Below, one piece after another: positions 1 to 8,454 of a stretch of DNA of 64,000 nucleotides. The stretch's first letter is position 1, and each line of letters starts with the position of its first letter. This DNA comes from Tenodera sinensis (Eukaryota > Arthropoda > Insecta > Mantodea > Mantidae). A program made the position numbers and the translations under genes. The notes beneath the pieces are model-generated. The model was not told where the DNA came from and ran no database searches. It saw nothing but the letters and a program-made list of their open reading frames with translations. Location of the stretch: NCBI GenBank assembly GCA_030765045.1, contig CM060971.1, positions 120,505,330-120,569,329 on the forward strand, written 5' to 3'.

Positions 1-160
1 ACTTAAATGTTTCATAAAGGGAAAATTAAAATAAGTCGAGTTAGATAAGGGATAAATAAGGGTTAAATGCACAAAGGTACAGGAAGTGTATACATACACG
101 CCCATAGCACTTACCCGTCATTTTAAATGGACGTGATTTATGTCCATAGCGCTCAAGAGG
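1..160 (+). mobile_element. piggyBac element end (PB-1), cut by the window edge
   Basis: This stretch matches, in opposite orientation, the end of the complete piggyBac at 1187-1345, including the shared motif TTTAAAATGACGG and a CCTCTTGAG terminus. It stops at 160 directly against a TTAA (161-164), the fixed target of piggyBac elements. The transposase and the other end lie left of the window, so completeness cannot be judged. Confidence 0.8.
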
Positions 161-817
161 TTAAATAACGGGAACAATGCAAGCAACATTTCTGTGTTAC
201 CCTCATCATGACATGAGCTGAAATGGGATGTCCTTGGGACCTAGTTGTAAACCTAGCACATACATACCAGAGAAGATTTGGTGAATTTTATATATCCTCC
301 ACATCACTGAGCACAAGAAGCACTAACAATATCATTCACACACACCCCGCTAGCTACTCATGTCACCACTGCGACTCCACTTCACCTACACCAACCACTT
401 CCTTATGTAGTGTCAATAAAACAAACCAGATGTGGTAATTGCCACAACAACAAAAGCTGTGCAGTTGTATATACATAAAATTGTCTCTGAAAAACCTATT
501 GGTAATAGCAGAAAGTGGTATTTGCTATCGTAATTAGGTCACTGTGTTTGAACCAAAGCGAATTTTTTTGTTCCACTGTTACCTTCGAAGATTAATTACT
601 TACTTACCTCCCTCCCCCACTGCACCCCAAAGACTAAATACCATTCATTACTCTTTTCTTCGCATTCTAGCTTCAAATATAGACTACAGAAATTGTACAA
701 AATTGGGAAAGTAAGACATGATACAGAATATACCATACACATTTCTACATTTATGAATGCAGTTATATAATTCCAATTTCTCAAAAACGCAGTGCATATA
801 ACTTTTATACTTGTTTA
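161..817. other. Gene A 3' flank, paralogous to 57565-58255
   Basis: Non-coding sequence with clear, slightly diverged similarity to 57565-58255. Both contain the run around 296-345 with short CA-rich words and a CAATAAAACAAAC stretch. It is the far 3' flank of zinc-finger gene A and shows that flanks as well as exons were duplicated between A and C. Short ORFs here (for example 223-438) are not preserved in the paralog. Confidence 0.75.
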
Positions 818-839
818 CGAGGGTGATTCAAATATAAAG

Positions 840-1182
840 GGTAATTTTGTTAAAAATATTTGATTAAATATATACACAAGTGACTATATCAACATTTCTC
901 TATATAGCTTCCTTCACACTATACACATTTTTGCCAACGTTTTGGAAGCTTGAACATTCCTTCTTCAAAAACAGTTTGAGGGAGCGTCGCCAACCAAATG
1001 CACAAATGCTCCTAGACGTTGTCGTTGCTTTCGAAATGTTTCCCTCCAAGCGATTCTTTCATGGGTGCAAACAAAAAATAGTCTGAGGGGGGACAAGTCT
1101 GGACTATAGGGAGGGTGTTCAAGGGTTTCCCAGTCCATGTCCACCATTTTGTCCATTGTCAAATTGGCGACTTTTACAGACC
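840..1182 (-). pseudogene. mariner transposase, C-terminal fragment
   Basis: Read on the minus strand from the piggyBac junction, this encodes a stretch with WETLEHPPYSPDLSP, the signature around the third catalytic acidic residue of mariner transposases. Downstream the frame decays. It continues the N-terminal fragment on the other side of the piggyBac. The transposase would cut and paste the element using its terminal repeats, but this copy is dead. Confidence 0.82.
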
Positions 1183-1373
1183 TTAACCTCTTCAGGGATA
1201 TGGACGTGAAATCACGTCCATTTAAAATGACGGACGAGCGATATGGACATGTATACACGTCCTGTGCGTTTGTGCATTTAACTCTTATTTATCCACTATC
1301 TAACTCAACTTATTTTAATTTTCCCCCGTTATGAAACATTTAATTAAATTCTATATGCTTTACTGGCTTACCT

Positions 1374-1709
1374 TTATATGCTCCTTCTGCAGTGATATGC
1401 CTCAAAACAGGGATAAACACACAAGGGCACATCCCCATATTCGCCACAGATCATCCCAGTTTCCTTATGGATTCCCTTCTTGCGGCACACGAAACACCTT
1501 CGAGATGGGCGGGACTTCTTTGCTGTTGACGGTATCCTTTTAGGATAATGTTTTCCTTGAAGTCTGAGGGGTGCAGGGGTTTTGGATTTTCTACCCCCAG
1601 TATGAAGAGGCCTCTCAACCTGGTATTGTTCAATTAGGCTGCGAGCTATTGATAGTCCAGGTAGGTCATTGTCTTGTGTGGGTTTAGAGCTCTCCAAATT
1701 ACCAAACAA
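1374..1709 (-). pseudogene. piggyBac transposase C-terminal tail, out of frame
   Basis: The end of the transposase is here in a frame different from the main ORF. The useful part starts near 1660 with ARSLIEQYQ, which normally follows MTYLDYQ. It holds a cysteine/histidine-rich zinc-binding tail (CFVCRKKGIHKETGMIC, then further Cys and a CxxCFxxYH-like end), as in piggyBac C-terminal domains that bind the element ends. A 1-nt indel close to 1648-1655 would explain the break. Confidence 0.85.
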
Positions 1710-3118
1710 TTGTATATGATTATATCCAGCTGGTGCAAAAATACCTTTTTATACCATTTCACTGTTTTTCGTAAAGAGGGATATGCTTGCAATACCTGAT
1801 CTACTAGATCGACACCGCCCATGTGCATATTGTATTCCTGAATAATGTCAGGCTTGAAAATGCACATTTTGGTATGGGCATCTGTTTTTCCAGTGTCAAT
1901 CATCAAAATCTTAGAGCTGCAATTGGATAATGCCGTAACTACCCTCCTGTCCTGCCAGGCAAGGTAGGTCAAAGGTGGGAGCTGACGCACCTCCATTTCC
2001 CCTCTCCTTAGAGCCTTCGTATTCACATCTTTTGGCAAACCAATACGATTTGAACGTACTGTTCCAATTGCATTAGTCTTTCTTTTGTGTAAGGCCATGA
2101 ATAATTTAGGAGAGCTGTACCAGTTATCTAAGTACACAGTCCTACCCTGATCAAGCACAGGTTCCATTAGGTGCATTACTATGGAGCCAGATAAGCCGAA
2201 ATCTTTGTCTCCAGTATTGTCAGTCCCTTGACCAGTGTAAATGCAGCTATTGTAAAGATATCCCGTTTTACTTTCACAAACATCAAAACTCTTTATGCCA
2301 AATCTAGCCCTTTTTGTTTTGATGTATTGCTTCCAACCTAAGCGGCCCTTCCAAAGCATTAGGCTTTCATCAACAGTGACCTTTTCACCAGGCACATAAT
2401 TTTCTTTAAATTTTGAAATAATATAATCGAAAACAAGCCTAATTTTGTGGAGTTTGTCATTTACATTATCTGTGCAGGTGAAATGAAGGAACCGCAAAAT
2501 TGACGTAAACCTGTTATTTGACATGCATTTTCCAAAAAAAGGAGTAGCTAGCATGTCATCTGTGGACCAATACATGTATAATGCAGGTTTACGAATAACA
2601 CCCATAAGTATAATTAGACCAATTAGCCTGTAAATCTCATTGAGTGTTACTTCTGTCCACCTTTGAATTCTGCTCTTAGGCCCTAATTTACCTTTAGAGA
2701 GCAGGTCTTCCTTCACCTTACACGCATATACATTTGTTTCCGAAACAATGAGAGACACTAAGCCGGTAGTAAAAAACTTTGTAAAAATGTCAATTGGTTG
2801 GCTGTCAGAAGTCAGCTGAGCCTGGGATTGAACACCAGACCCTGTGCTCGTGAAGATGTGCCTGTTTGTATTGGAATTGTTTTCAGCACTCCACAATGCT
2901 GACTCTTCACGAACACCTGAAGGAAGTTGGTCACGTTCTTCCTCATTGCTACTTGTACCTATATCCTCCACACACCCCTCAAATTCGGAAAATTCGCCAT
3001 CAATATCCAAATCGCTGTCACACAGCAAGAAGTCCTCCACATAATCGTGTGTAATTTCAGAAGCCCTTACACTTCCACCACTCGCTAACCTTTGTGCAAC
3101 ACTGCTTGTTGATGCCAT
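1646..3118 (-). CDS. piggyBac transposase (main ORF, 490 aa)
   Basis: This encodes a DDE-type transposase that excises and inserts the element at TTAA. The acidic N-terminus (about residues 1-75) is followed by the core domain. The three catalytic aspartates are recognisable: D250 in TVDESLMLWKGRL, D331 in VYLDNWYSS and D437 in MHMGGVDLVDQ. The start at 3118 is the first ATG and precedes the whole conserved region. At 490 aa it is about 100 residues shorter than typical because the frame ends at a TAG around 1646, after MTYLDYQ. The missing cysteine-rich tail continues in another frame (1374-1709). Intact catalytic residues with a single late frameshift suggest recent activity or low divergence. 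A sequencing indel is also possible. Confidence 0.93.
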   Translation of the reverse strand: MASTSSVAQRLASGGSVRASEITHDYVEDFLLCDSDLDIDGEFSEFEGCVEDIGTSSNEEERDQLPSGVREESALWSAENNSNTNRHIFTSTGSGVQSQAQLTSDSQPIDIFTKFFTTGLVSLIVSETNVYACKVKEDLLSKGKLGPKSRIQRWTEVTLNEIYRLIGLIILMGVIRKPALYMYWSTDDMLATPFFGKCMSNNRFTSILRFLHFTCTDNVNDKLHKIRLVFDYIISKFKENYVPGEKVTVDESLMLWKGRLGWKQYIKTKRARFGIKSFDVCESKTGYLYNSCIYTGQGTDNTGDKDFGLSGSIVMHLMEPVLDQGRTVYLDNWYSSPKLFMALHKRKTNAIGTVRSNRIGLPKDVNTKALRRGEMEVRQLPPLTYLAWQDRRVVTALSNCSSKILMIDTGKTDAHTKMCIFKPDIIQEYNMHMGGVDLVDQVLQAYPSLRKTVKWYKKVFLHQLDIIIYNCLVIWRALNPHKTMTYLDYQ

Positions 3119-3683
3119 GTTTTAGCTCTGAGATGTAACACTCAATAGCTTCTCACTTCAGCTACAAGCAGGAAAGTATACGTATGCATTTCAAGAAAGA
3201 AACAAACGGAGCCTGTAAGCTATATCCAAGTTACGAAACACGTGTAATAGAAAAATTGCAAACCTGCTTTATTCTGATGACTCATAAACCACGCATACAT
3301 TAGTGTTCTATTTCACATTGTGCTGTGATTTGCTGACGCATAGCTCACACATACAATGGGTCCACTACTGTTTCTTTCCGAGAAATTATATTAGATGCGT
3401 TCGACAAAGCAAAGTTAACTTTTTACCACAGTGAAACAAATAGTGCCATTTCAACGATTTGTAAATGCAACTCATCATTGCTGATGATGTACATGTATAC
3501 TGCATATAATGAGTTTTATACCAGTTTTTGTTTCATTAAAATAACTTAAAATTTACGCAAAATACAGCTGTGTATTTAGGAAGCACTTTTAGCGCATTTA
3601 ACAATTTAAATGCCCTGCGCTGGATATTGGGTATCCGTTCTCGGCCTGCAGAGCTTTTAAATGGCTGTCGCTCAAGAGGTTAA

Positions 3684-4018
3684 CAATTGGCAATAGTAAG
3701 CTGCAGACACTGTACGTTGATCATGAAGAAAATCAACCAACTTCTGTTGCGATTTCTTCAACAGTGGAGCTCTTGAACAGCACAGATGTTGTCATCTGTG
3801 AGATTTGACCTTGGGCGTCGAGCATGACTTTCGTTTCCCACAAATTCTCGGCCACCCTTAAATTGTCTGGCCCAAGTAAACTCTTGATTCTGTGACAGTG
3901 TAGTGTCCCCAAACTGCGCCCTTAAACTAGTTAAAATCTCAGAAGGTTTAGCCCCTTCATTGGTTAAAAACTTAATAATGTGTTGCGCAACAGACGAAGG
4001 AACCTCTTGCTCACTCAT
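3684..4018 (-). pseudogene. mariner transposase, N-terminal fragment
   Basis: From the Met at 4018 the minus strand encodes the paired helix-turn-helix region of a mariner transposase: SVAQHIIKFLTNEGAKPSEI, a region around LRAQFGDTTLSQNQ, then ESHARRPRSNLTDDN. A second block (VDFLHDQRTVSAAYYC in another frame near 3690-3740) is the segment around the second catalytic Asp. The sequence between them is deleted. This fragment stops at the piggyBac TTAA. Confidence 0.85.
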
Positions 4019-4326
4019 GGCTATACAGACGCCAGAACCTAGCAAAGCAGCCAACAAAGCTAGTTCCCCCTCCCTAACACACCAACCTTCAACGCCCCCA
4101 CTCCACTGCCCTGCTCTGAACTGCTTCCTCCGTGATATGCAACAATTACCCTTTATATTTGAATTACCATCATACATTAATGAATTGAATACTCTTTCAA
4201 AAGCTGGGAAAAGTGAAATGCTGCAAACTACAATTCTCGATAAGCTTTTTGAGTCTGCATCACTTAAAATGTCCTGAACTTCGAGAACTGGGGGAACTCT
4301 ACTGTCAAACATTATACTACTTTCAA

Positions 4327-4395
4327 TTTTTATCCTCATCAATCAATTTGTGTATTTTCAATACTGATAAATAAATAGGAATTTTGTCACAGATG
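4327..4395 (-). pseudogene. fossil 12th zinc finger of gene A, beyond the stop
   Basis: Directly past the gene A stop codon, in the +1 frame, the minus strand reads CDICDKIPIYLSVLKIHKLI, an almost complete C2H2 finger lacking its last histidine (D instead). It overlaps the stop and ends at a TGA near 4327. The ancestral protein therefore had at least one more finger, removed by a frameshift. The same remnant lies past the stop of gene C. Confidence 0.75.
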
Positions 4396-5659
4396 TCACA
4401 TACTCATATTATTGTCCTTATGAATAGATTTGTGCCTTTTCAAATGATGTGACTGAGAAAAAGCCTTGTCACAAATGTCACACTTGTGTGGTTTTATACC
4501 TTCATGAATCAATGTGTGTACCATCAGATGTTCCAATCGAGTAAATGCCTTATTACAAATATTACACTTGTGTGCCTTTAAGTCCTCATGAATCAATTTG
4601 TGTGCTTTCAAATGCTGTGATCGCTTGAAACTTTTGTCACAAATGTTACACTTGAATCGCCTTATGTCCTCATGAATGCATTTGTGTTTTTTCAAATTTT
4701 GTAAATCAGTAAGAGCCTTGTTACAAATCTCACACTTATGTGTCTTTAAGTCCTCATGAATCAATTTGTGTGTTTTCAGATTTTGCAAATGAGAAAAGTC
4801 CTTACTGCAAATCTCACATTTGTATGGCTTTATGCCCTCATGAGTCAATTGGTGTCTTTTCTTATTTTGTACATTACCAAACGCCTTGTTACAAACGTTA
4901 CAGTTGTATGGCTTTATGCCTTCATGAATCAATTTGTGTGTTTTTAACCTTGATAACTCAGCAAATGCCTTGTTACAAATATGACATTTGTGTGGCTTTA
5001 TGCCTTCATGAACTAATTTGTGTGTTTTTAAATTTTTAAAATAACTAAAATCTTTCTCACAAAGGTCACACTTGTATGGTTTTATGCCCTCATGGACCAA
5101 TTTGTGTGTTTTCAAATTTTTCAAATAACTGAAAGTTTTCTCACAAAGGTCACACTTGTATGGTTTGATGCCCTCATGAACCAATTTGTGTATTTTCAAA
5201 TTTTTCAAGTAACTAAAAGTTTTCTCACAAACGACACACTTTTGTGGTTTTACACCCTCATGAATCAATTTGTGTCTTTTAACAGATGATAAATTATTAA
5301 AACTCTTCCCACATTCATCACACTTGTTTGCTTCTTTACTCTCATTAATCAATCTCTGATTTTTTAAATTAGATGAATATTTAAACCTCTTCTCAGAAAT
5401 GCCACGATCCTGTGTCTTTGTGCTCTCATAACTCATGATTGAGCTGTACTTTCCATTTTCCCCATCTTCAAGAGATTCTGAGCGAACACTTGTTTCTATT
5501 GAACATATATTATCTGTAATATCATTTTTTTGACTTTGGCATTTTCTGTCACTTTCACTTTCAGGGCCACCCTTAATCATATTTGCGCTCGTATCATGTC
5601 CTAAGTCTTCTTTGAAGAATAAGTCTGATGTAAAACTGGAAATGTTCAAGTTGTGAAAA
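4396..5659 (-). CDS. Zinc-finger gene A, exon with 11 C2H2 fingers
   Basis: Last coding exon of a nuclear C2H2 protein, presumably DNA-binding. The acceptor is at 5660-5662 (TTCTTAAATTTCAG on the minus strand). The first base completes a serine codon begun by the 41-nt exon at 13416-13456. A linker of about 100 residues precedes 11 tandem fingers of the C-x2-C-x12-H-x3-H type joined by HEGIKP(Y/H) linkers, a variant of HTGEKP. A degenerate half-finger (RFKYSSNLKNQ) precedes the first. Fingers 2-4 are nearly identical to each other (CEKTFSYLKNLK pattern), a sign of recent internal duplication. The exon has no internal stops. An ATG at 5679 lies in the intron and is not the start. The DNA target cannot be read from sequence alone. 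Confidence 0.92.
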
Positions 5660-6429
5660 CTGAAATTTAAGAATATCATCAGTAATTAGTAGAACACAGG
5701 GACGAGAAAATAATTTGAATGTAAATGTACCAGATGAAAGGAAACTTATTACATTCCTTATAATAGGTGCTTCATAGAAGCATTACAAACAAAAAAGTCT
5801 AATGATCTTTTGTTCTTTGAGCAGCCAATTTCAAAAAAATAAATAGCCTTCGTTCCCAATTGGATATGTAATTCCACAAGAATGTACAAAGATAATAATA
5901 TGTTACTTATATGATGCATAGCGTAACTTCTCACATAGCTTCAGTAGTAATTATGTGACATCTCACAGGGTTTTGAAATAATTAATCACTTAAAACAATT
6001 AAAAGAACACTCCAAATAGCCTTTGCAGATTGATTATTCAAATGATAAATCTATAACTAAAAATACAACTAAACAGAGATTAAAAGAATGAACAAGAGAA
6101 CATTCTAACATATCTAGAATTTGTCAATTATGGTTATGGTTATAACTAAATAAAATTGGTAGTGTAATCTTCAAAAAATCTCACCATATAAAACAGAATT
6201 TAGTTGACAAAGCATCTTAAACGTATGCATTATCAACAAGCATCTCTGCTAATAACTGCATATAGAGTATCTCACCAAAAAACTAAACTAACAAGCAACC
6301 ATTCTGAAGGAGCAAAAAGAATCGTAATCATTCTATTTGATGATATTCACTATTTAAAAATAAGTGCTTCTGCATTTCTGGCTACTCGAACACCATCAGT
6401 TTGTGAGAGTAATTAGATCTGTAGCCATT

Positions 6430-6697
6430 TCCTTCAGCCATATTCAGAATACTAGTGTATATAAGCCACAAATAAAATTAGATAATGAATTGGTGCATTA
6501 TACACCTACTACTAAATTCTTGGGTGTATGGATTGACGAGGACTTGAAATGGAACACGCATGTTGAAAAACTGGCATCTAAGCTAAGCCAGCTTTGTTTT
6601 ATGTTCAGAATTATAAAAAATATTGCAAATTTGAACACTTTGAGGAATCTATACTTTGCTCTTTTCAATAGCTTACTAAAATTTGGAGTGGCAGTTT
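6430..6697 (+). pseudogene. Old LINE reverse transcriptase, thumb region fragment
   Basis: The plus strand encodes a stretch containing TTKFLGVWIDEDLKWNTHVEK, then LSQLCFMFRIIKNIANLNTL and LKFGVAV, the typical region after the catalytic palm of jockey/CR1-like LINE reverse transcriptases. It breaks off at a SINE. The very C-terminus resumes at 7409-7520 (FKRKVKHLLLQHCFYSVEEF, then a stop). The part between is missing, so the locus carries a deletion as well as insertions. Confidence 0.8.
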
Positions 6698-6800
6698 GTC
6701 ACAATAGCTCAGTGGTAGAGCAGCCGCCTGGTAAGCGGAAGGTCTGTGGTTCAAATCCCAGTTGTGGCATTGAATTTTTAAGTTCCAGTTCTACCTCTCA
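6698..6800 (+). mobile_element. hairpin-SINE copy (tRNA-like part only)
   Basis: Contains a tRNA-like body with an A box (TAGCTCAGTGG) and a B box (GGTTCAAATCC), followed by the family tail GAATTTTTAAGTTCCAG and ending at CTACCTCTCA. It lacks the 5' half seen in other copies and lies between two parts of an old LINE. The anticodon-loop position reads GGT (threonine-like), but position 33 is C and the T-stem is mispaired, so it is a SINE head and not a working tRNA gene. Confidence 0.8.
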
Positions 6801-6802
6801 AA

Positions 6803-7400
6803 ATTGTTGTTTTGTTTTCTAGTGCCTTGCATCTGACAATGAAGCCATTAGCATTCATGCTTTCCAATACTTTTGACCTGTAGTTTCTTCTGATCTTAAT
6901 GCTTCACAGGTCTTCGTTCATTTCTGCTGGATCGTTACACAGGACACATATTGGTGAGGCTGAGATACCTATTCTGTAGAGATGACTTGCTAAGCAGTCG
7001 TGATTTGTCAATAGTCGGAAGGCTGCAACCGCTGTTTTCCTTGGTCTCTGGGGGATTATATCTGGGTTGGAAAGTAGTGTAATCCATTTATCTTTGTGGC
7101 TTTCATGTAACTTTTCTTAACGGGCACCAGTTTTACAATGTGGCAGTTACATCACCCGACTTAAACCCCCATTTTGCAAGGGGGACCACACCTATCGTTG
7201 GTTAATGGGTCCATCGGACCTAGCCGGGAGGACTAAATAGGTGGTATTTAGATTCACCGACCTTCCCCTCATGTGCCTCTGAGGGACGCTGTTGTGCTGT
7301 GATAGGCCAGCACATATGTGACATTTCCTCCATTTTAGATGAAAGTTATACCGCTGTGATTCGGTCCCCAGAGCCTCATCTGTTAAAAGCAGGGTGCTTT
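6803..7400 (-). mobile_element. LINE-1 copy 1: 3' end plus inverted 5' leader piece
   Basis: 6803-7099 is the antisense of the LINE-1 3' end (the CCHC-like C-terminus and its tail, ending in a GTTGTTTTG-type CAA tail). 7100-7137 matches the antisense of a leader segment seen at 38150-38200. 7138-7400 matches the LINE 5' leader in the opposite orientation (GGACCACACCTATCGTTGG, compare 60991-61060). This is a 5'-inverted and internally deleted insertion. Flanking duplications are not clear. Confidence 0.65.
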
Positions 7401-7408
7401 TAATAATA

Positions 7409-7520
7409 TAATAATATTAAACTTACCACCTCAGAAACTGCATTTAAGCGCAAGGTGAAACATCTGCTATTGCAACATTGTTTTTACTCAGTTGAAGAGT
7501 TTGTAAATACTTTTCCGTGA
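7409..7520 (+). pseudogene. Old LINE reverse transcriptase, extreme C-terminus
   Basis: Encodes TSETAFKRKVKHLLLQHC-type sequence ending SVEEFVNTFP and a TGA at 7518-7520. This is the usual last 30-35 residues of jockey/CR1-like LINE ORF2 proteins. It completes the fragment at 6430-6697 on the same strand. The sequence after it, with TATATCCAATATCATG repeats, is probably the 3' UTR. Confidence 0.7.
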
Positions 7521-8333
7521 ACCCCTTCTGGTGTGTAATTTATTATACTTGTTAAAATTCTTAAGAAATGATATTAATATTTTGTATATTTTGATATATC
7601 CAATATCATGTATTTGATCTAAGGATGAATAAATCAATAAAACAGGTTTTCTTCATGAATGTTAATAACACTATGTAACAAGGTTTTTGCCACTTAGCTG
7701 AAAATAGGTTTAGGTCAAGTTTTATGACTAATTAATGAATACCAGGCTACAAATGTTCCATCATCCTCCATTTTCTAGCAAATTATTAAAATATATTTAA
7801 AAACAGTAAAAACTGTCAAAAATCCAAGTAAGCAAACAATGGAACTATAAATACTCCAGATATTCTCTAAACAAGCTTTCACAAGTAGTTCTCATCTTTT
7901 ACAATGTTTAGGGTTCATAGTGGATAAGAACAACTTACTTTACTGTATGTCTGACTTGCTAAGGGGAGAGGAGTGTGTGATTTATTGCTTTATTGCTCTC
8001 TGCACCAGACCAGCAGGATGACAAAGATGGTTTCTTGGTGGAGTGTAATATTTTAGGCTCAGTTCAAATGTTGTCGCTTGGAAAAGTGTCAGTTTGAAGT
8101 GGTTTTTGTAAGTTGTAATTTTATTTTTTTTGTGGAATGAAGAAATCTTGTCGTGCTTGCGTAAATTCACCAAACAATTTCCGTTGTGTGTGTAGGCAGT
8201 ATACTAGCGTCAATATTTGACAGAAACTGTGAAATGTGCATATTTCAGTTACTTTGGGTGTCATGTTGGTGATGAAGACAAAGATTGGGTTCCTCGTGTG
8301 TGCAGTATAACATGTTATTCCAATTAAGAAAAT

Positions 8334-8392
8334 TGAAGCTATTAACAGTGAAGCAACAAGATTCTAAAGTAAGAATTTGTTCTTCCTTTAGA
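8334..8392. repeat. Collapsed relative of the 49.6-49.9 kb foldback
   Basis: 8336-8375 is nearly identical to 49592-49642 (AGCTATTAACAGTGAAGCAA and CTAAAGTAAGAA). The sequence then turns at once into the inverse motif TTGTTCTTCCTTTAG. It looks like the same element with nearly both hairpin arms deleted. Confidence 0.55.
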
Positions 8393-8454
8393 ATGTTATT
8401 CCAATCTTATTAAGTGGATGAGTGGTGTCGTAACTTGTACTATGCCTCTTGATA

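Larger units (their letters stand above)
1187..3679 (-). mobile_element. piggyBac-type DNA transposon (PB-2), both ends present
   Basis: Termini are CCTCTTCAGGG at 1187 and, inverted, CCTCTTGAGCG at 3679. They are flanked by TTAA at 1183-1186 and 3680-3683, the piggyBac target duplication. The length is 2493 bp, normal for the superfamily. A small palindrome (GGACGTGAAATCACGTCC, 1202-1219) lies just inside the left end. One transposase gene lies inside, on the minus strand. The whole element sits in a mariner, so it is the younger insertion. Confidence 0.93.
818..4172 (-). mobile_element. mariner-like element, internally deleted and split by piggyBac
   Basis: The left end at 818 (about 30 bp ending AAAGGGTAATT) is matched by an inverted copy ending at 4172, so terminal inverted repeats are visible. 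Both ends sit against TA (816-817 and 4173-4174), the mariner target. Without the nested piggyBac the element is about 860 bp, shorter than the roughly 1.3 kb usual for mariners, so the middle of the transposase gene is lost. The gene C paralog has one uninterrupted TA at this position (near 58256). Confidence 0.88.

Noticed and set aside
223..438. 71-aa ORF in the gene A flank
   Set aside because: Not kept open in the paralogous flank at 57640-57870 and has no motif.
4740..5289. Plus-strand ORFs opposite the zinc-finger exons
   Set aside because: Antisense shadows of the repeated fingers; the minus frame has the C2H2 pattern and splice sites.
4400..5330. Regular 84-bp spaced repeats resembling a CRISPR-like array
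   Set aside because: The period is 28 codons and each unit encodes one C2H2 finger; this is a eukaryotic exon.
6710..6785. tRNA-Thr gene candidates (also 29085-29150, 48350-48420, 52105-52170)
   Set aside because: A and B boxes are present, but position 33 is C, the T-stem is mispaired and all copies sit inside repeated units with target duplications. They are SINE heads.
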